17,476 bases of DNA from Colimorpha sp964483145 (GCA_964483145.1 CAZAAK010000053.1:1-17476), one strand, 5' to 3'. Counted from the stretch's first letter, positions 6,565 to 14,000 are shown. Notes: a model not told the origin generated them from the sequence alone. Translations and numbers: made by a program.

Positions 6565-8406
6565 TCATAAGGTGCTTCTTCCCGTAGCAATCTTTAATTC
6601 ATTATATTTCTTCCGTGCTTCATTGACATAAAGGCTAGCGGGATAGTCCAAGATTATTTTCTCGTAGCATTCGCGGGCTCTGACAGGATTGTTTAGTACC
6701 TCTTCATTGAGTTGTGCCCGAAGGAGCAAACCGTCATCGGCAAGAATGTCATAAGCATAAAGTGTCACCAACTGTTCCAACAAAGAATCTGCCTCTTCAT
6801 AGCGTTTCTGACGCATCCGGATTTTGGCCTTCTGTAGCAATACTTCGTCAAACAAAGAATGCGAGAGAGCACTGCTGGTGATAGCATCTAAAATCGCCCA
6901 TGCAGAATCCAATTGATTGCGATATAGCAACATGTCGGCATCGGCATAGCGATCCAACATATCAAATGTACTGTCTTCTTCCATGTTATCACTGATAAAC
7001 AACGACAGTTCCATAGCATCGTTGGCTATTAACTTGCTAGTGGAGACGCGTAGCACATCGAGTTGGGTCTTAGCCCACAGAAAATCGTGATTGAAATATG
7101 AGAGTTTGGCATTCTTAAATTTAGCCATCGAACCAATTACATCATCCTTATTGGACTTTTCCACCTGCGAGTACATCAATGAAGCATCCCATATTTCACC
7201 GGCAAAAAGCAACAAGTCGCCTAACGCCAACTTTGTCTCATCACGTTGCTTTGATGATATCCGTGGCAAATCTAGTATGTCATATAAAATATCCATTGCT
7301 TTCTGTAAACTGTCGGCATGATAGGCCATCAAATCAGCGTAATTACGCATCAAGGGCACAGTATGCTCATTCTTCCCCAACTCGCCGAAAGCAACTTCAT
7401 AATTACGTATCAATGTTGACAATTGCTTGTTTTCGATGGGGAAATTGCGGTTTATACGAGCAAACTGTACATTTAGCTCCCCCACCCTACTGTCAAAATA
7501 ATAAGGACCTTCTTTGCCTTTTTTCGCAACCACGCCATAGCACTCCTCTGCCACATCATAGGCTTTGTTGCTTTGGGTTATGTCAGCAACACGCATCAAG
7601 GTCTCACCACCCCATTCTGGGAAACGGGCATCCATGGCTTTGGCCTGTATCATTGCAAACCGAAAATCTTTCTGTTGCAGTGAGAACCATATCATCATTC
7701 CCAAATATGCCTTATTTTCAGGATGTTGCTGTACTCTATGTACCAACGCACTACGCAACCCTTCTGACACTTTTGGGCTTGATGCCTCACTCAGTACTCG
7801 TTGCAGCGAAATCTGTATTTGATTAATCATCTTTGGCTGTTTGTCCAACAGGCCAAGATATTCCTGCATCATTGCTTCATAATTACCCAAACGTTCGTAG
7901 AGCGTGGCCAATTCATTCACATAGATGTAGTCATTGCCCATTTTCTTGCGTACAGCAAGATAAACCTTGATAGCATATTCAGGGTGATTGGCAGACTCGA
8001 AAGCTTGACAAAGATCGCTGACCTGTTTGGAATCAAAGCCTATTCGATCCACAGCAGCATCGAAACTCTTGGTCGCCTTCCTGTGCTCACCTCTTTGCTC
8101 ATACACACGTCCCATGTCCACATAGAGATCTAATTCTTTCGGGAATTGTCGCATACGATGCCCTACCAACCGCTCAGCAGCCTTCCACTGCTCCAACTTC
8201 ATATAACAGAGAAAAAGCATTTGGTAGTAAAGTTTATTGGCAGTGCCCTTGTACATTTCCTCGTACAACTCAATAGCCTGTGGAAAATCGCCATTTGCAT
8301 AGTAATGTGCTGCCAATTGAGCCTGCGACTGTTGAGCACGACCAACTACCGCCCACAGCAACAAGAACAACAACAGAACAATCCGTATTATTCGAAGTGC
8401 ACGCAT
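6565..8406 (-). CDS. periplasmic tetratricopeptide repeat protein
   Basis: A 613-aa exported helical-repeat protein. The N-terminus (MRALRIIRIV then leucine-rich residues to AVVGRA) is a Sec signal peptide with probable cleavage after Ala24, leaving a mature N-terminus QQSQ. The rest is built of TPR-like helix pairs, clearest at residues 27-60 (ANGDFPQAIELYEEMY), 92-120, 147-180, and again near the C-terminus (QKRYEEADSLLEQL and a final NPVRARECYEKIILDYP repeat). TPR arrays scaffold protein complexes. Nothing identifies the partner. No alternative ATG would keep the signal peptide, so the ATG at 8406 stands even though an intrinsic terminator ends only 5 nt upstream. Expression therefore probably needs read-through from the tRNA-Lys promoter. 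The next gene is rsmA. Confidence 0.85.
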   Translation of the reverse strand: MRALRIIRIVLLLFLLLWAVVGRAQQSQAQLAAHYYANGDFPQAIELYEEMYKGTANKLYYQMLFLCYMKLEQWKAAERLVGHRMRQFPKELDLYVDMGRVYEQRGEHRKATKSFDAAVDRIGFDSKQVSDLCQAFESANHPEYAIKVYLAVRKKMGNDYIYVNELATLYERLGNYEAMMQEYLGLLDKQPKMINQIQISLQRVLSEASSPKVSEGLRSALVHRVQQHPENKAYLGMMIWFSLQQKDFRFAMIQAKAMDARFPEWGGETLMRVADITQSNKAYDVAEECYGVVAKKGKEGPYYFDSRVGELNVQFARINRNFPIENKQLSTLIRNYEVAFGELGKNEHTVPLMRNYADLMAYHADSLQKAMDILYDILDLPRISSKQRDETKLALGDLLLFAGEIWDASLMYSQVEKSNKDDVIGSMAKFKNAKLSYFNHDFLWAKTQLDVLRVSTSKLIANDAMELSLFISDNMEEDSTFDMLDRYADADMLLYRNQLDSAWAILDAITSSALSHSLFDEVLLQKAKIRMRQKRYEEADSLLEQLVTLYAYDILADDGLLLRAQLNEEVLNNPVRARECYEKIILDYPASLYVNEARKKYNELKIATGRSTL

Positions 8407-8411
8407 AATAC

Positions 8412-8439
8412 AAAAAAACCGGAAGAATAAGCTCCCGGT
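8412..8439 (-). terminator. intrinsic terminator after tRNA-Lys pair
   Basis: On the minus strand an 8-bp stem ACCGGGAG / CTTCCGGT (one G-U pair) closes a 6-nt loop CTTATT and is followed by a T-run. This is a textbook Rho-independent terminator, 10 nt downstream of the second tRNA. Its T-run stops 5 nt before the TPR start codon, so it also sits exactly where a ribosome binding site would be. Confidence 0.85.
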
Positions 8440-8449
8440 GTCAATTTCG

Positions 8450-8522
8450 TGACTAAGCTGGGGTTCGAACCCAGGACCCCATCCTTAAAAGGGATGTGCT
8501 CTACCTACTGAGCTACTTAGTC
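8450..8522 (-). tRNA. tRNA-Lys (UUU), distal copy
   Basis: Read on the minus strand this 73-nt gene folds as a full cloverleaf. The acceptor is GACTAAG/CTTAGTC with discriminator A, the D stem GCTC/GAGC, the anticodon stem CATCC/GGATG with loop CTTTTAA (anticodon TTT, lysine), and the T stem CTGGG/CCCAG with loop TTCGAAC. The 3' CCA is not encoded. It is the second of two tandem copies, 7 nt after the other, and a terminator follows. Confidence 0.97.
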
Positions 8523-8529
8523 CCCTCGG

Positions 8530-8602
8530 TGACTAAGCTGGGGCTCGAACCCAGGACCCCATCCTTAAAAGGGATGTGCTCTACCTGCTGAGCTACTTAG
8601 TC
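8530..8602 (-). tRNA. tRNA-Lys (UUU), promoter-proximal copy
   Basis: Same 73-nt cloverleaf and anticodon TTT as its neighbour. I see only two differences: one base in the D loop (AGCAGGTA instead of AGTAGGTA) and one in the T loop (TTCGAGC instead of TTCGAAC). This copy is first in the transcript, close to a canonical promoter. CCA is not encoded. The pair arose by tandem duplication. Confidence 0.97.
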
Positions 8603-8621
8603 GTCCTCAAATTTGAGTTTG

Positions 8622-8652
8622 CAAAGGTACAACTTTTTTCTCTTTCAACAAA
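8622..8652 (-). promoter_or_regulatory. Bacteroidetes sigma-ABfr-type promoter for tRNA-Lys pair
   Basis: Minus-strand -33 box TTTG (8652-8649), a 19-nt spacer, then -7 box TACCTTTG (8629-8622), an exact match to TTTG-N19-TAnnTTTG. Transcription should start near 8615, about 13 nt before the first tRNA. It probably also feeds the TPR, rsmA and MntP-like genes by read-through. Confidence 0.85.
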
Positions 8653-8696
8653 AAGTTTTTCTATTTTTCTTTTTAACATATCATACAACAAGCTGA

Positions 8697-8719
8697 GAAT
8701 CATACATAAACAATGATTC
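8697..8719. repeat. 7-bp inverted repeat between divergent promoters
   Basis: GAATCAT (8697-8703) and ATGATTC (8713-8719) are perfect inverted copies 9 nt apart, a 23-bp dyad. It lies between the tRNA-Lys promoter and the plus-strand promoter at 8742, about 22 nt before the latter's -33 box. It could be an operator, or chance in AT-rich DNA. The rest of 8603-8891 holds only the two promoters and the long leader of the next gene. Confidence 0.35.
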
Positions 8720-8741
8720 AAAAAATTATTTTCTCTGATAG

Positions 8742-8773
8742 TTTGATTAATCGATAAATAAATTGTACCTTTG
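8742..8773 (+). promoter_or_regulatory. Bacteroidetes-type promoter for the 8892 gene
   Basis: Plus-strand -33 box TTTG (8742-8745), a 20-nt spacer, then -7 box TACCTTTG (8766-8773), an exact consensus match with allowed spacing. The predicted start near 8780 leaves an unusually long leader of about 110 nt before the ATG at 8892. A short overlapping reading frame with a good ribosome binding site lies in that leader. Confidence 0.8.
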
Positions 8774-8891
8774 TCACTTCAAAAAAAATCAAAAATCGGG
8801 AAGAAAGGATCGACAGTGAAGGCAATAAATGCCCTCTCCAAGCGTACCTTCTACACCCCTATTACGAGTAACATAACTGATATATCCTACC

Positions 8892-9302
8892 ATGAACAAG
8901 GAAATAACAATCAAAAAAGGCTATGGCAGCATCCTATTTGACATGCCAGTTGAGGATGTCGTTGCCATCCTAGGTGAAGCCGATGAGTTAGAATCTATCC
9001 AAAACGCTACAGACGAAACCACGACAGTACTCCGCTACGGAGACTGCCTCACGCTCTTCTTTGAGGGCGACAATCCCACTCTCTCTTGTATTGACGTTAC
9101 CGATGAGGACACAACCATTTTCGGTAAGGAGGTCTTTAACCTTGGAGAAAAGGAGATTGTTGAACTTATGATTGAGAACAAATATTTTGAGCAAGATGTG
9201 GATGACGAGGAGTGGGGCGAACGGCGGATAACTTTCAGCGAAGGAAATATCGACTTCTACCTCGAAGACAATGAGTTGATGTCTATCAGTATCGGAAAAT
9301 AG
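8892..9302 (+). CDS. acidic hypothetical protein
   Basis: A 136-aa soluble protein that I do not recognise at the family level. It has no signal peptide or membrane segment. It is strongly acidic, with many Asp and Glu residues spread along the chain, and alternates predicted strands with short helices (for example MPVEDVVAILGE near 18-29 and EKEIVELMIEN near 86-96). The C-terminal half ends in WGERRITFSEGNIDFYLEDN, which looks like paired beta strands. An in-frame stop lies just upstream (8874-8876), so the ATG at 8892 is the earliest start. It has its own promoter and a long leader, and the WbqC-family gene follows 25 nt later, probably as one transcript. A structural or binding role is more likely than catalysis, but the function is unknown. 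Confidence 0.75.
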   Translation: MNKEITIKKGYGSILFDMPVEDVVAILGEADELESIQNATDETTTVLRYGDCLTLFFEGDNPTLSCIDVTDEDTTIFGKEVFNLGEKEIVELMIENKYFEQDVDDEEWGERRITFSEGNIDFYLEDNELMSISIGK

Positions 9303-9327
9303 AAAGCCTAACCTAAACACTAACTCT

Positions 9328-10011
9328 GTGACAGCTTTATTTCCAACAGCTTACTTGCCATCTGTCCACTACATGGCTTGCTTATCCCGCTACAACGACA
9401 TCACTATTGAGCTAAAAGAAACTTTTCCAAAGCAGACCTACCGCAACCGTGCCATTATCGCCACGGGCAATGGTCTTCAAATGCTCACAGTGCCTGTTAC
9501 ACGACCATACGGAAACCATACACGTACAGAAGATATCGGCATCAGCTATCAAGAGCCGTGGCACATCCGCCATTGGCGTGCCATTGTTTCCGCCTATAAT
9601 GCGGCTCCATATTTCCTTTATTACCGCGATGATTTAGAACAGATCCTTACACAAACCCATAATCAACTCATCGACCTCAATAACACTATCCTCAAGTATC
9701 TGCTCAAAAAACTGAGAATCGACTGTGAAATAAGTTATACCGACCAGTACATCTACGCCACAACTGCGCCTACTACCCAACTCCCCTCATATGATGGGCT
9801 ATCACCCATTACCGACTTTCGTACACTCCTTTGCGTCAAGCACGTACAGTATCCTGTTATTCTCCCTCCCTATAGCCAAGTCTTTGACACCCGTTTTGGA
9901 TTTCAACCCAATCTCACCGTCCTTGACCTTCTCTTTAACCTTGGTCCGGAATCCATAGAATACCTTCAAAATTGTAAGGAGCCTTGCATGCCCCACCATA
10001 CAATTGAATAA
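9328..10011 (+). CDS. WbqC-family protein
   Basis: A 227-aa cytoplasmic protein of the WbqC-like family, whose members occur in O-antigen clusters and in many Bacteroidetes genomes, with no firmly established reaction. The start LFPTAYLPSVHYMA, the conserved TYRNRAIIATGNGLQMLTVPV block (about 37-57), GISYQEPWHIRHWRAIVSAYNAAPYFLYY (about 71-99) and the C-terminal FGFQPNLTVLDLLFNLGPES segment are typical. The start is a GTG at 9328. It is chosen because the family motif begins within a few residues of it and no ATG lies nearby, and there is no Shine-Dalgarno sequence. It is 25 nt after the acidic protein gene and converges with the GDP-fucose genes. In Bacteroidetes this family is often found near signal peptidase genes, which is not the case here. 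Confidence 0.85.
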   Translation: MTALFPTAYLPSVHYMACLSRYNDITIELKETFPKQTYRNRAIIATGNGLQMLTVPVTRPYGNHTRTEDIGISYQEPWHIRHWRAIVSAYNAAPYFLYYRDDLEQILTQTHNQLIDLNNTILKYLLKKLRIDCEISYTDQYIYATTAPTTQLPSYDGLSPITDFRTLLCVKHVQYPVILPPYSQVFDTRFGFQPNLTVLDLLFNLGPESIEYLQNCKEPCMPHHTIE

Positions 10012-10040
10012 CTTTGCAGAACATTGGTGAAACGCACCTA

Positions 10041-10060
10041 AAAAAGTAGCACTATTTTTT
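10041..10060. terminator. weak convergent terminator-like palindrome
   Basis: AAAAAGTAG (10041-10049) and CTATTTTTT (10052-10060) can pair (with one G-U) and give T-runs on both strands, between two convergent genes whose stops are at 10011 and 10078. The stem is almost all A-T and the true loop would be small, so termination is only a suggestion. Confidence 0.35.
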
Positions 10061-10077
10061 GTTCGTCTGCACTCCTT

Positions 10078-11019
10078 CTACCTTTCCGCCCGTATCGGGT
10101 TATTCAGAAAGTCTTTGTACGCCAATCGGATACCCTCTTCCAATTCAGTTGTGTAAGTCCAACCCAATTTCGTGGCCTTACTTACATCCAATAACTTCCG
10201 CGGTGTTCCATTCGGCCGGGTAACATCCCACTTGATTTCACCCTGATAGCCAATCACATCCGCCACCAACCGCGCCAATTCCTTAATGGTCAATTCCTTC
10301 CCAGTGCCTGCATTGACGGTCTCGTTACCTGAATAGTTATTCATCAAAAACACACACAAGTTGGCCAAATCGTCCACGTATAGAAACTCACGCACCGGAG
10401 ACCCATCGCCCCAACATACCACCTCACTATTCCCGTGCACCTTCGCCTCGTGAAAACGCCGGATTAATGCAGGCAATACATGACTGTGTTCTGGGTGATA
10501 ATTATCATTAGGTCCGTACAGGTTAGTCGGCATCACGCTAATATAATCAGTTCCAAACTGACGGTTTAAGAATTCACAGTACTTAAGGCCACTAATTTTT
10601 GCCAAAGCATACGCCTCATTCGTCTTTTCCAGTTCCCCTGTCAACAAACACGATTCTGTCATTGGCTGTGGTGACATCCGCGGATAGATACAACTGCTAC
10701 CTAAAAACTCCAATTTCTTCACGCCGTTCCTCCACGCCGAATGTATGACATTCATTTCCAAAATTATATTATCATACATAAAATCAGCCAAAGCGCTTTG
10801 ATTAGCAACAATACCACCTACCTTGGCTGCCGCCAAAAAAACATACTCTGGCCTCTCTTGAGCAAAAAAAGTCTCTACATCCTCCTGCCGAATCAAGTCT
10901 AACTCCTCATGAGTCCTAGTGACGATATTCCAATAACCTTGCCGTTCTAGTTCACGCATAATTGCCGACCCAACCATACCACGGTGACCCGCCACATATA
11001 TTTTGCTATTATATTCCAT
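10078..11019 (-). CDS. fcl: GDP-L-fucose synthase (epimerase/reductase)
   Basis: Converts GDP-4-keto-6-deoxymannose to GDP-L-fucose with NADPH, by two epimerisations and a reduction, in the cytoplasm. It is an extended short-chain dehydrogenase of 313 aa, full length. The Rossmann motif GHRGMVG is at 11-17. The catalytic set matches E. coli Fcl with an offset of one: Ser108 in GSSC, Cys110 and His180 (epimerisation acid/base pair), and Tyr137 and Lys141 in YALAK. The ATG at 11019 sits just before the Rossmann fold. It follows gmd by 94 nt, and the gap contains a T7 run (minus strand, 11100-11094) that could cause partial termination. GDP-fucose feeds capsule or surface-protein glycosylation in Bacteroidales. 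No glycosyltransferase is linked here. Confidence 0.96.
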   Translation of the reverse strand: MEYNSKIYVAGHRGMVGSAIMRELERQGYWNIVTRTHEELDLIRQEDVETFFAQERPEYVFLAAAKVGGIVANQSALADFMYDNIILEMNVIHSAWRNGVKKLEFLGSSCIYPRMSPQPMTESCLLTGELEKTNEAYALAKISGLKYCEFLNRQFGTDYISVMPTNLYGPNDNYHPEHSHVLPALIRRFHEAKVHGNSEVVCWGDGSPVREFLYVDDLANLCVFLMNNYSGNETVNAGTGKELTIKELARLVADVIGYQGEIKWDVTRPNGTPRKLLDVSKATKLGWTYTTELEEGIRLAYKDFLNNPIRAER

Positions 11020-11113
11020 AATTTCAGTTCAATAATTTTGTTACGCAGAAGACAATAGTCAGTAGGTTACAGACATCTCATGCCATTTTTCTTAAAAAAA
11101 CAGCTACGGAGCA

Positions 11114-12217
11114 TCACTTCACGATGCCCTTCTCCAAATACTCCGCTAAATTTGTCCTTACCTTTGCCGCCGCACCTTCAGCTGCCACTTTTGCGACATC
11201 GTGGTCTACCATTAACTTCACCAGACCTTCGAAAGTCGTCTTGCTCGGATTCCATTTCAGTTTTGCCCTAGCTTTTGTCGGGTCCCCCCAAAGATTCACA
11301 ACATCTGTTGGACGGTAGAAGTCCTTACTCACTTTCAACAATGTCTTACCCACAAGATTTTGGGGACCTTTTATACAAACCCCTCTCTCTTCAATTCCTA
11401 CTCCCTCAAACCTTAGCTTCATCCCCGCATACTGAAATGCTAGGTCGGCAAACTCACGCACAGAATGTTGCACACCTGTTGCAATCACGAAATCCTCAGG
11501 CTTATCCTGTTGAAGAATAAGCCACATACACTCCACGAAATCTTTTGCATAGCCCCAATCGCGGAGGCTGTCCAAATTGCCCAAATACAAACAGTCTTGC
11601 AATCCTTGGGAGATACGCGCAACCGCCAAAGTAATCTTACGGGTTACAAAAGTTTCCCCTCGGCGCTCCGATTCGTGATTGAAAAGGATTCCCGAGCAAC
11701 AAAACATTTTATAGGCATCACGATACTCTTTAACAATCCAATAACCATAAAGTTTGGCCACTGCATACGGAGAATAAGGGTGAAAGGGTGTATTTTCATT
11801 CTGCGGCACTTCCTCCACCTTACCATAAAGTTCGGATGTTGAGGCTTGATAAATGCGGCAAACCTTTTCCAAACCACATGCGCGCACTGCCTCAAGTACA
11901 CGCAACACCCCAGTAGCATCCACATTGGCAGTGTATTCCGGTGAATCGAACGATACCTGCACATGGCTCTGAGCCGCAAGATTGTAAATTTCATCAGGCT
12001 CTACCATTGATATCACCTTTACCAATGATATCGAATCGGCAAGATCACCATAATGCAAATGGAACTGCGGATTACCTTCTAGATGAGCTATCCGCTGACG
12101 ATAATCCACTGACGACCTTCTAATGATACCATGAACATCATACCCTTTTCCAATCAGAAACTCAGCCAAGAAAGAGCCGTCTTGCCCTGTCACTCCAGTA
12201 ATAAGCGCTTTTTTCAT
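11114..12217 (-). CDS. gmd: GDP-mannose 4,6-dehydratase
   Basis: First committed step of GDP-fucose synthesis: GDP-mannose to GDP-4-keto-6-deoxymannose, NADP-dependent, cytoplasmic. It is 367 aa, close to the 373 of the E. coli enzyme. The nucleotide motif is TGVTGQDGS (7-15). Catalytic Thr127 and Glu129 lie in ASTSELYG, and Tyr151 and Lys155 in YAVAK, an offset of five from E. coli numbering. FNHESERRGETFVTRKI (179-195) is a strong family signature for the dehydratase and its GDP-sugar site. The ATG at 12217 lies right before the Rossmann strand, with no Shine-Dalgarno sequence. A promoter is predicted about 90 nt upstream and fcl lies downstream. The C-terminus carries an Ala/Lys-rich tail (VAAEGAAAKV) more divergent than the core. 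Confidence 0.97.
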   Translation of the reverse strand: MKKALITGVTGQDGSFLAEFLIGKGYDVHGIIRRSSVDYRQRIAHLEGNPQFHLHYGDLADSISLVKVISMVEPDEIYNLAAQSHVQVSFDSPEYTANVDATGVLRVLEAVRACGLEKVCRIYQASTSELYGKVEEVPQNENTPFHPYSPYAVAKLYGYWIVKEYRDAYKMFCCSGILFNHESERRGETFVTRKITLAVARISQGLQDCLYLGNLDSLRDWGYAKDFVECMWLILQQDKPEDFVIATGVQHSVREFADLAFQYAGMKLRFEGVGIEERGVCIKGPQNLVGKTLLKVSKDFYRPTDVVNLWGDPTKARAKLKWNPSKTTFEGLVKLMVDHDVAKVAAEGAAAKVRTNLAEYLEKGIVK

Positions 12218-12308
12218 TGTTTGATTTTTGTTCTACTCTCCGATTTCAGACAGGCACACAACCCATTTAACAATGTCTGAGTTGAAAATATGCGCACCTT
12301 TAACAATG

Positions 12309-12339
12309 CAAAAATACAAACATTATCGGATTCTACAGA
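12309..12339 (-). promoter_or_regulatory. probable gmd-fcl promoter
   Basis: Minus-strand -7 box TATTTTTG (12316-12309) fits TAnnTTTG exactly. A -33-like TCTG (12339-12336) lies 19 nt upstream and matches TTTG at three of four bases. The start would fall near 12302, giving a leader of about 85 nt before gmd. Confidence 0.55.
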
Positions 12340-12350
12340 ATATTTCTGTA
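12334..12350. promoter_or_regulatory. 17-bp dyad overlapping the gmd -33 region
   Basis: TACAGAA-TAT-TTCTGTA is a perfect 7-bp inverted repeat with a 3-bp centre. It covers the -33 element of the predicted gmd promoter, the usual place for a repressor operator. The symmetry is certain. That a regulator binds is inferred. Confidence 0.45.
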
Positions 12351-12410
12351 CCATGACTAAATACAAGCAAGAACACAACAATGCCATAATACTGATACTG
12401 AGATTGTAAC

Positions 12411-12539
12411 ACATGGTGAAGAATGCAAGTGTACAACCCAATTTATCCATGCCAATGTTCCATTTTCAGCATCATGTGTTGACTAACAATCTTTGTGGAT
12501 TGACCGGAAATACCAACTCTATTCATTTCTTCACCATGT
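12411..12539. repeat. inverted copy of the histidine kinase gene 3' end
   Basis: Positions 12411-12425 (ACATGGTGAAGAATG) are the reverse complement of 12524-12539 except for one missing base. The right arm contains the last codons and stop of the histidine kinase gene (DMVKK-stop). In the kinase mRNA these would form a 15-bp stem closing a loop of about 98 nt. A competing 8-bp pairing also exists between AACACATG (12408-12415) and CATGTGTT (12473-12480). Confidence 0.6.
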
Positions 12540-13896
12540 CAGGCAAAGTAAAATCAAACCGCAGTCCGCCTCCTGGACGATTGCACACACTGATATTTCC
12601 TCCATGGAACAGCACCGCATGCTTAACAATAGAAAGTCCTAAACCGGTGCCACCCTTACTACGCGACCGACCCTTGTCCACACGGTAAAAACGTTCAAAC
12701 AATCTTGGCAATTTATCTTCATCAACTCCACAGCCATCATCCTCAAATCTCAGGTAATAGAATCCTTTCTCATGCGATACCAACGACACAAAAATATTTC
12801 CTCCACCCGAATAGGCCAATGCATTCTCTGTAAGATTGCGAAAAATGGAACTCAACAACGAATGGCTACCACACACCACTACTTTCTCCTTGATATCCAG
12901 TTGCATAGTCATATGTTGTTCACCCGACAACGATTCCAATTCATCTATAATTTCCGCCAAAATATCGTTCACTACCACTTCATCACGATCTATCCGTTTA
13001 CTTCCGTCCTCCATGCGAGTAATCAGAGATACATCCGCCAATAGCCTTCGTAACCTATCGGCATTAGCATAACAACGGCCCAACAGTTCCTGCCTCTTTT
13101 CCTCACTCAATTCTATACCAGACAGTAGCGTTTCCAAACAGACTTGTATCGAAGCCACAGGCGTTTTCAACTCGTGATTGATATTATTTGTCAACTGCCG
13201 TTTATGAGTATAGAGTTTAATGATATGGTCTGAGATGGAACCCAATTCATCATTGGGGAAAGGTTCGTTCTCATCAAACGTCTCCCCCCGCTCTGCCTTA
13301 GCAGCAAACAGATTCAATCGTTCTATAGTCTTACCTATCCGCCGTGTGGCAAAATAGGCGAATAGACTCATCACGACACTAAAAAGAACAATGGCCCAAA
13401 GAAATGCCCAATCGGCCTTCAGTAGCTCTTGTAGCGAAGCAGTGTACGGTACAGCCGACCGCAGTATCATCCGATGACCTTTAGTAGCAGAATAAAAATA
13501 AAGATGGCCGTCACTAGCAGAATGTCGACTGATGTTATACCCCGACCCTTTTTTCATGGCCGCAGATATCTCTGGACGATAGAGGTGGTTATCAAGCAAC
13601 TCGGGCCGCAACGTATTATCAAAGAATACATCTCCCTCAAAATTGATTAGCGTTATACGCTGTCCATCAAAAGGCAAATCGTGACTTTCTATACAAGACT
13701 GGTAATCAGGATTGCTTTCCAAAGCTTTCAATAAATGCTTGTTATAAATTTGCAACTGCGCATTCAGTACGTCCGACTTACACTGTTTTTCCCGACAATA
13801 TTGAAATATACCAAAGCAGGCTATCATAGTCCACGAATAAACCATCAGCAACAGAAAAAGCCGTTTGTGATATGATAGTTTGAGCCTGAAAACCAT
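12523..13896 (-). CDS. PhoR-type sensor histidine kinase
   Basis: Membrane-bound two-component kinase, 457 aa. TM1 covers about residues 11-31. A periplasmic sensor of about 130 aa follows; its segment from ITLINFEGDV to RPEISAAMKKG (81-117) resembles the PhoR/PDC-like sensor. TM2 is about 163-183, followed by a HAMP-like linker. HisKA has phosphoacceptor His241 in NINHELKTPVASI. The ATPase domain has the N box NLTENAL (354-360, Asn358), DDGCGV (386-391), the F box LFERFYR (399-405) and GGTGLGLS (415-422). All catalytic motifs are intact. A strong AGGAGG precedes the ATG at 13896, rare in this window. The cognate response regulator gene lies 104 nt upstream and a phosphate transporter gene before that, so phosphate is a plausible signal. 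The stimulus is not shown by the sequence. Confidence 0.93.
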   Translation of the reverse strand: MVFRLKLSYHKRLFLLLMVYSWTMIACFGIFQYCREKQCKSDVLNAQLQIYNKHLLKALESNPDYQSCIESHDLPFDGQRITLINFEGDVFFDNTLRPELLDNHLYRPEISAAMKKGSGYNISRHSASDGHLYFYSATKGHRMILRSAVPYTASLQELLKADWAFLWAIVLFSVVMSLFAYFATRRIGKTIERLNLFAAKAERGETFDENEPFPNDELGSISDHIIKLYTHKRQLTNNINHELKTPVASIQVCLETLLSGIELSEEKRQELLGRCYANADRLRRLLADVSLITRMEDGSKRIDRDEVVVNDILAEIIDELESLSGEQHMTMQLDIKEKVVVCGSHSLLSSIFRNLTENALAYSGGGNIFVSLVSHEKGFYYLRFEDDGCGVDEDKLPRLFERFYRVDKGRSRSKGGTGLGLSIVKHAVLFHGGNISVCNRPGGGLRFDFTLPDMVKK

Positions 13897-13903
13897 AGTT
13901 ATT

Positions 13904-13909
13904 CCTCCT
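13904..13909 (-). promoter_or_regulatory. strong Shine-Dalgarno of the histidine kinase gene
   Basis: AGGAGG on the minus strand lies 7 nt before the ATG at 13896. It fixes that start and is notable because most genes here have no such site, as expected in Bacteroidetes. It may ensure separate translation of the kinase from the polycistronic message. Confidence 0.75.
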
Positions 13910-14000
13910 GAAAAAACGTCTCACCTAAATCACACCGTCCGTACGTTCCAGCATCTTGGCCCATGTATGTGTACTACAAGTGAGGAAGCGCCAATGCCTC

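Larger units (their letters stand above)
12218..12522. other. intergenic region between histidine kinase and gmd
   Basis: This non-coding stretch holds the gmd promoter and its dyad (12309-12350), a repeated TTTAACAATG at 12266-12275 and 12299-12308 downstream of that promoter, and inverted-repeat segments at 12408-12425 and 12473-12480 that probably belong to the 3' end of the kinase transcript. I see no credible gene. A 78-codon minus-strand frame across it lacks domain features and overlaps the promoter. Confidence 0.6.

Noticed and set aside
7179..7826. 215-codon plus-strand frame opposite the TPR gene
   Set aside because: It is antisense to a gene with a signal peptide and clear repeats. 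Its translation is rich in His, Ser and Pro with no domain pattern, typical of a shadow frame.
8450..8602. Tandem similar units resembling a CRISPR or mobile repeat
   Set aside because: The 80-bp periodicity is fully explained by two tRNA-Lys genes that both fold as cloverleafs.
12214..12450. 78-codon hydrophobic minus-strand frame upstream of gmd
   Set aside because: It overlaps the gmd start and the predicted gmd promoter and dyad. It has no ribosome site and its hydrophobic stretch arises from AT-rich promoter DNA.
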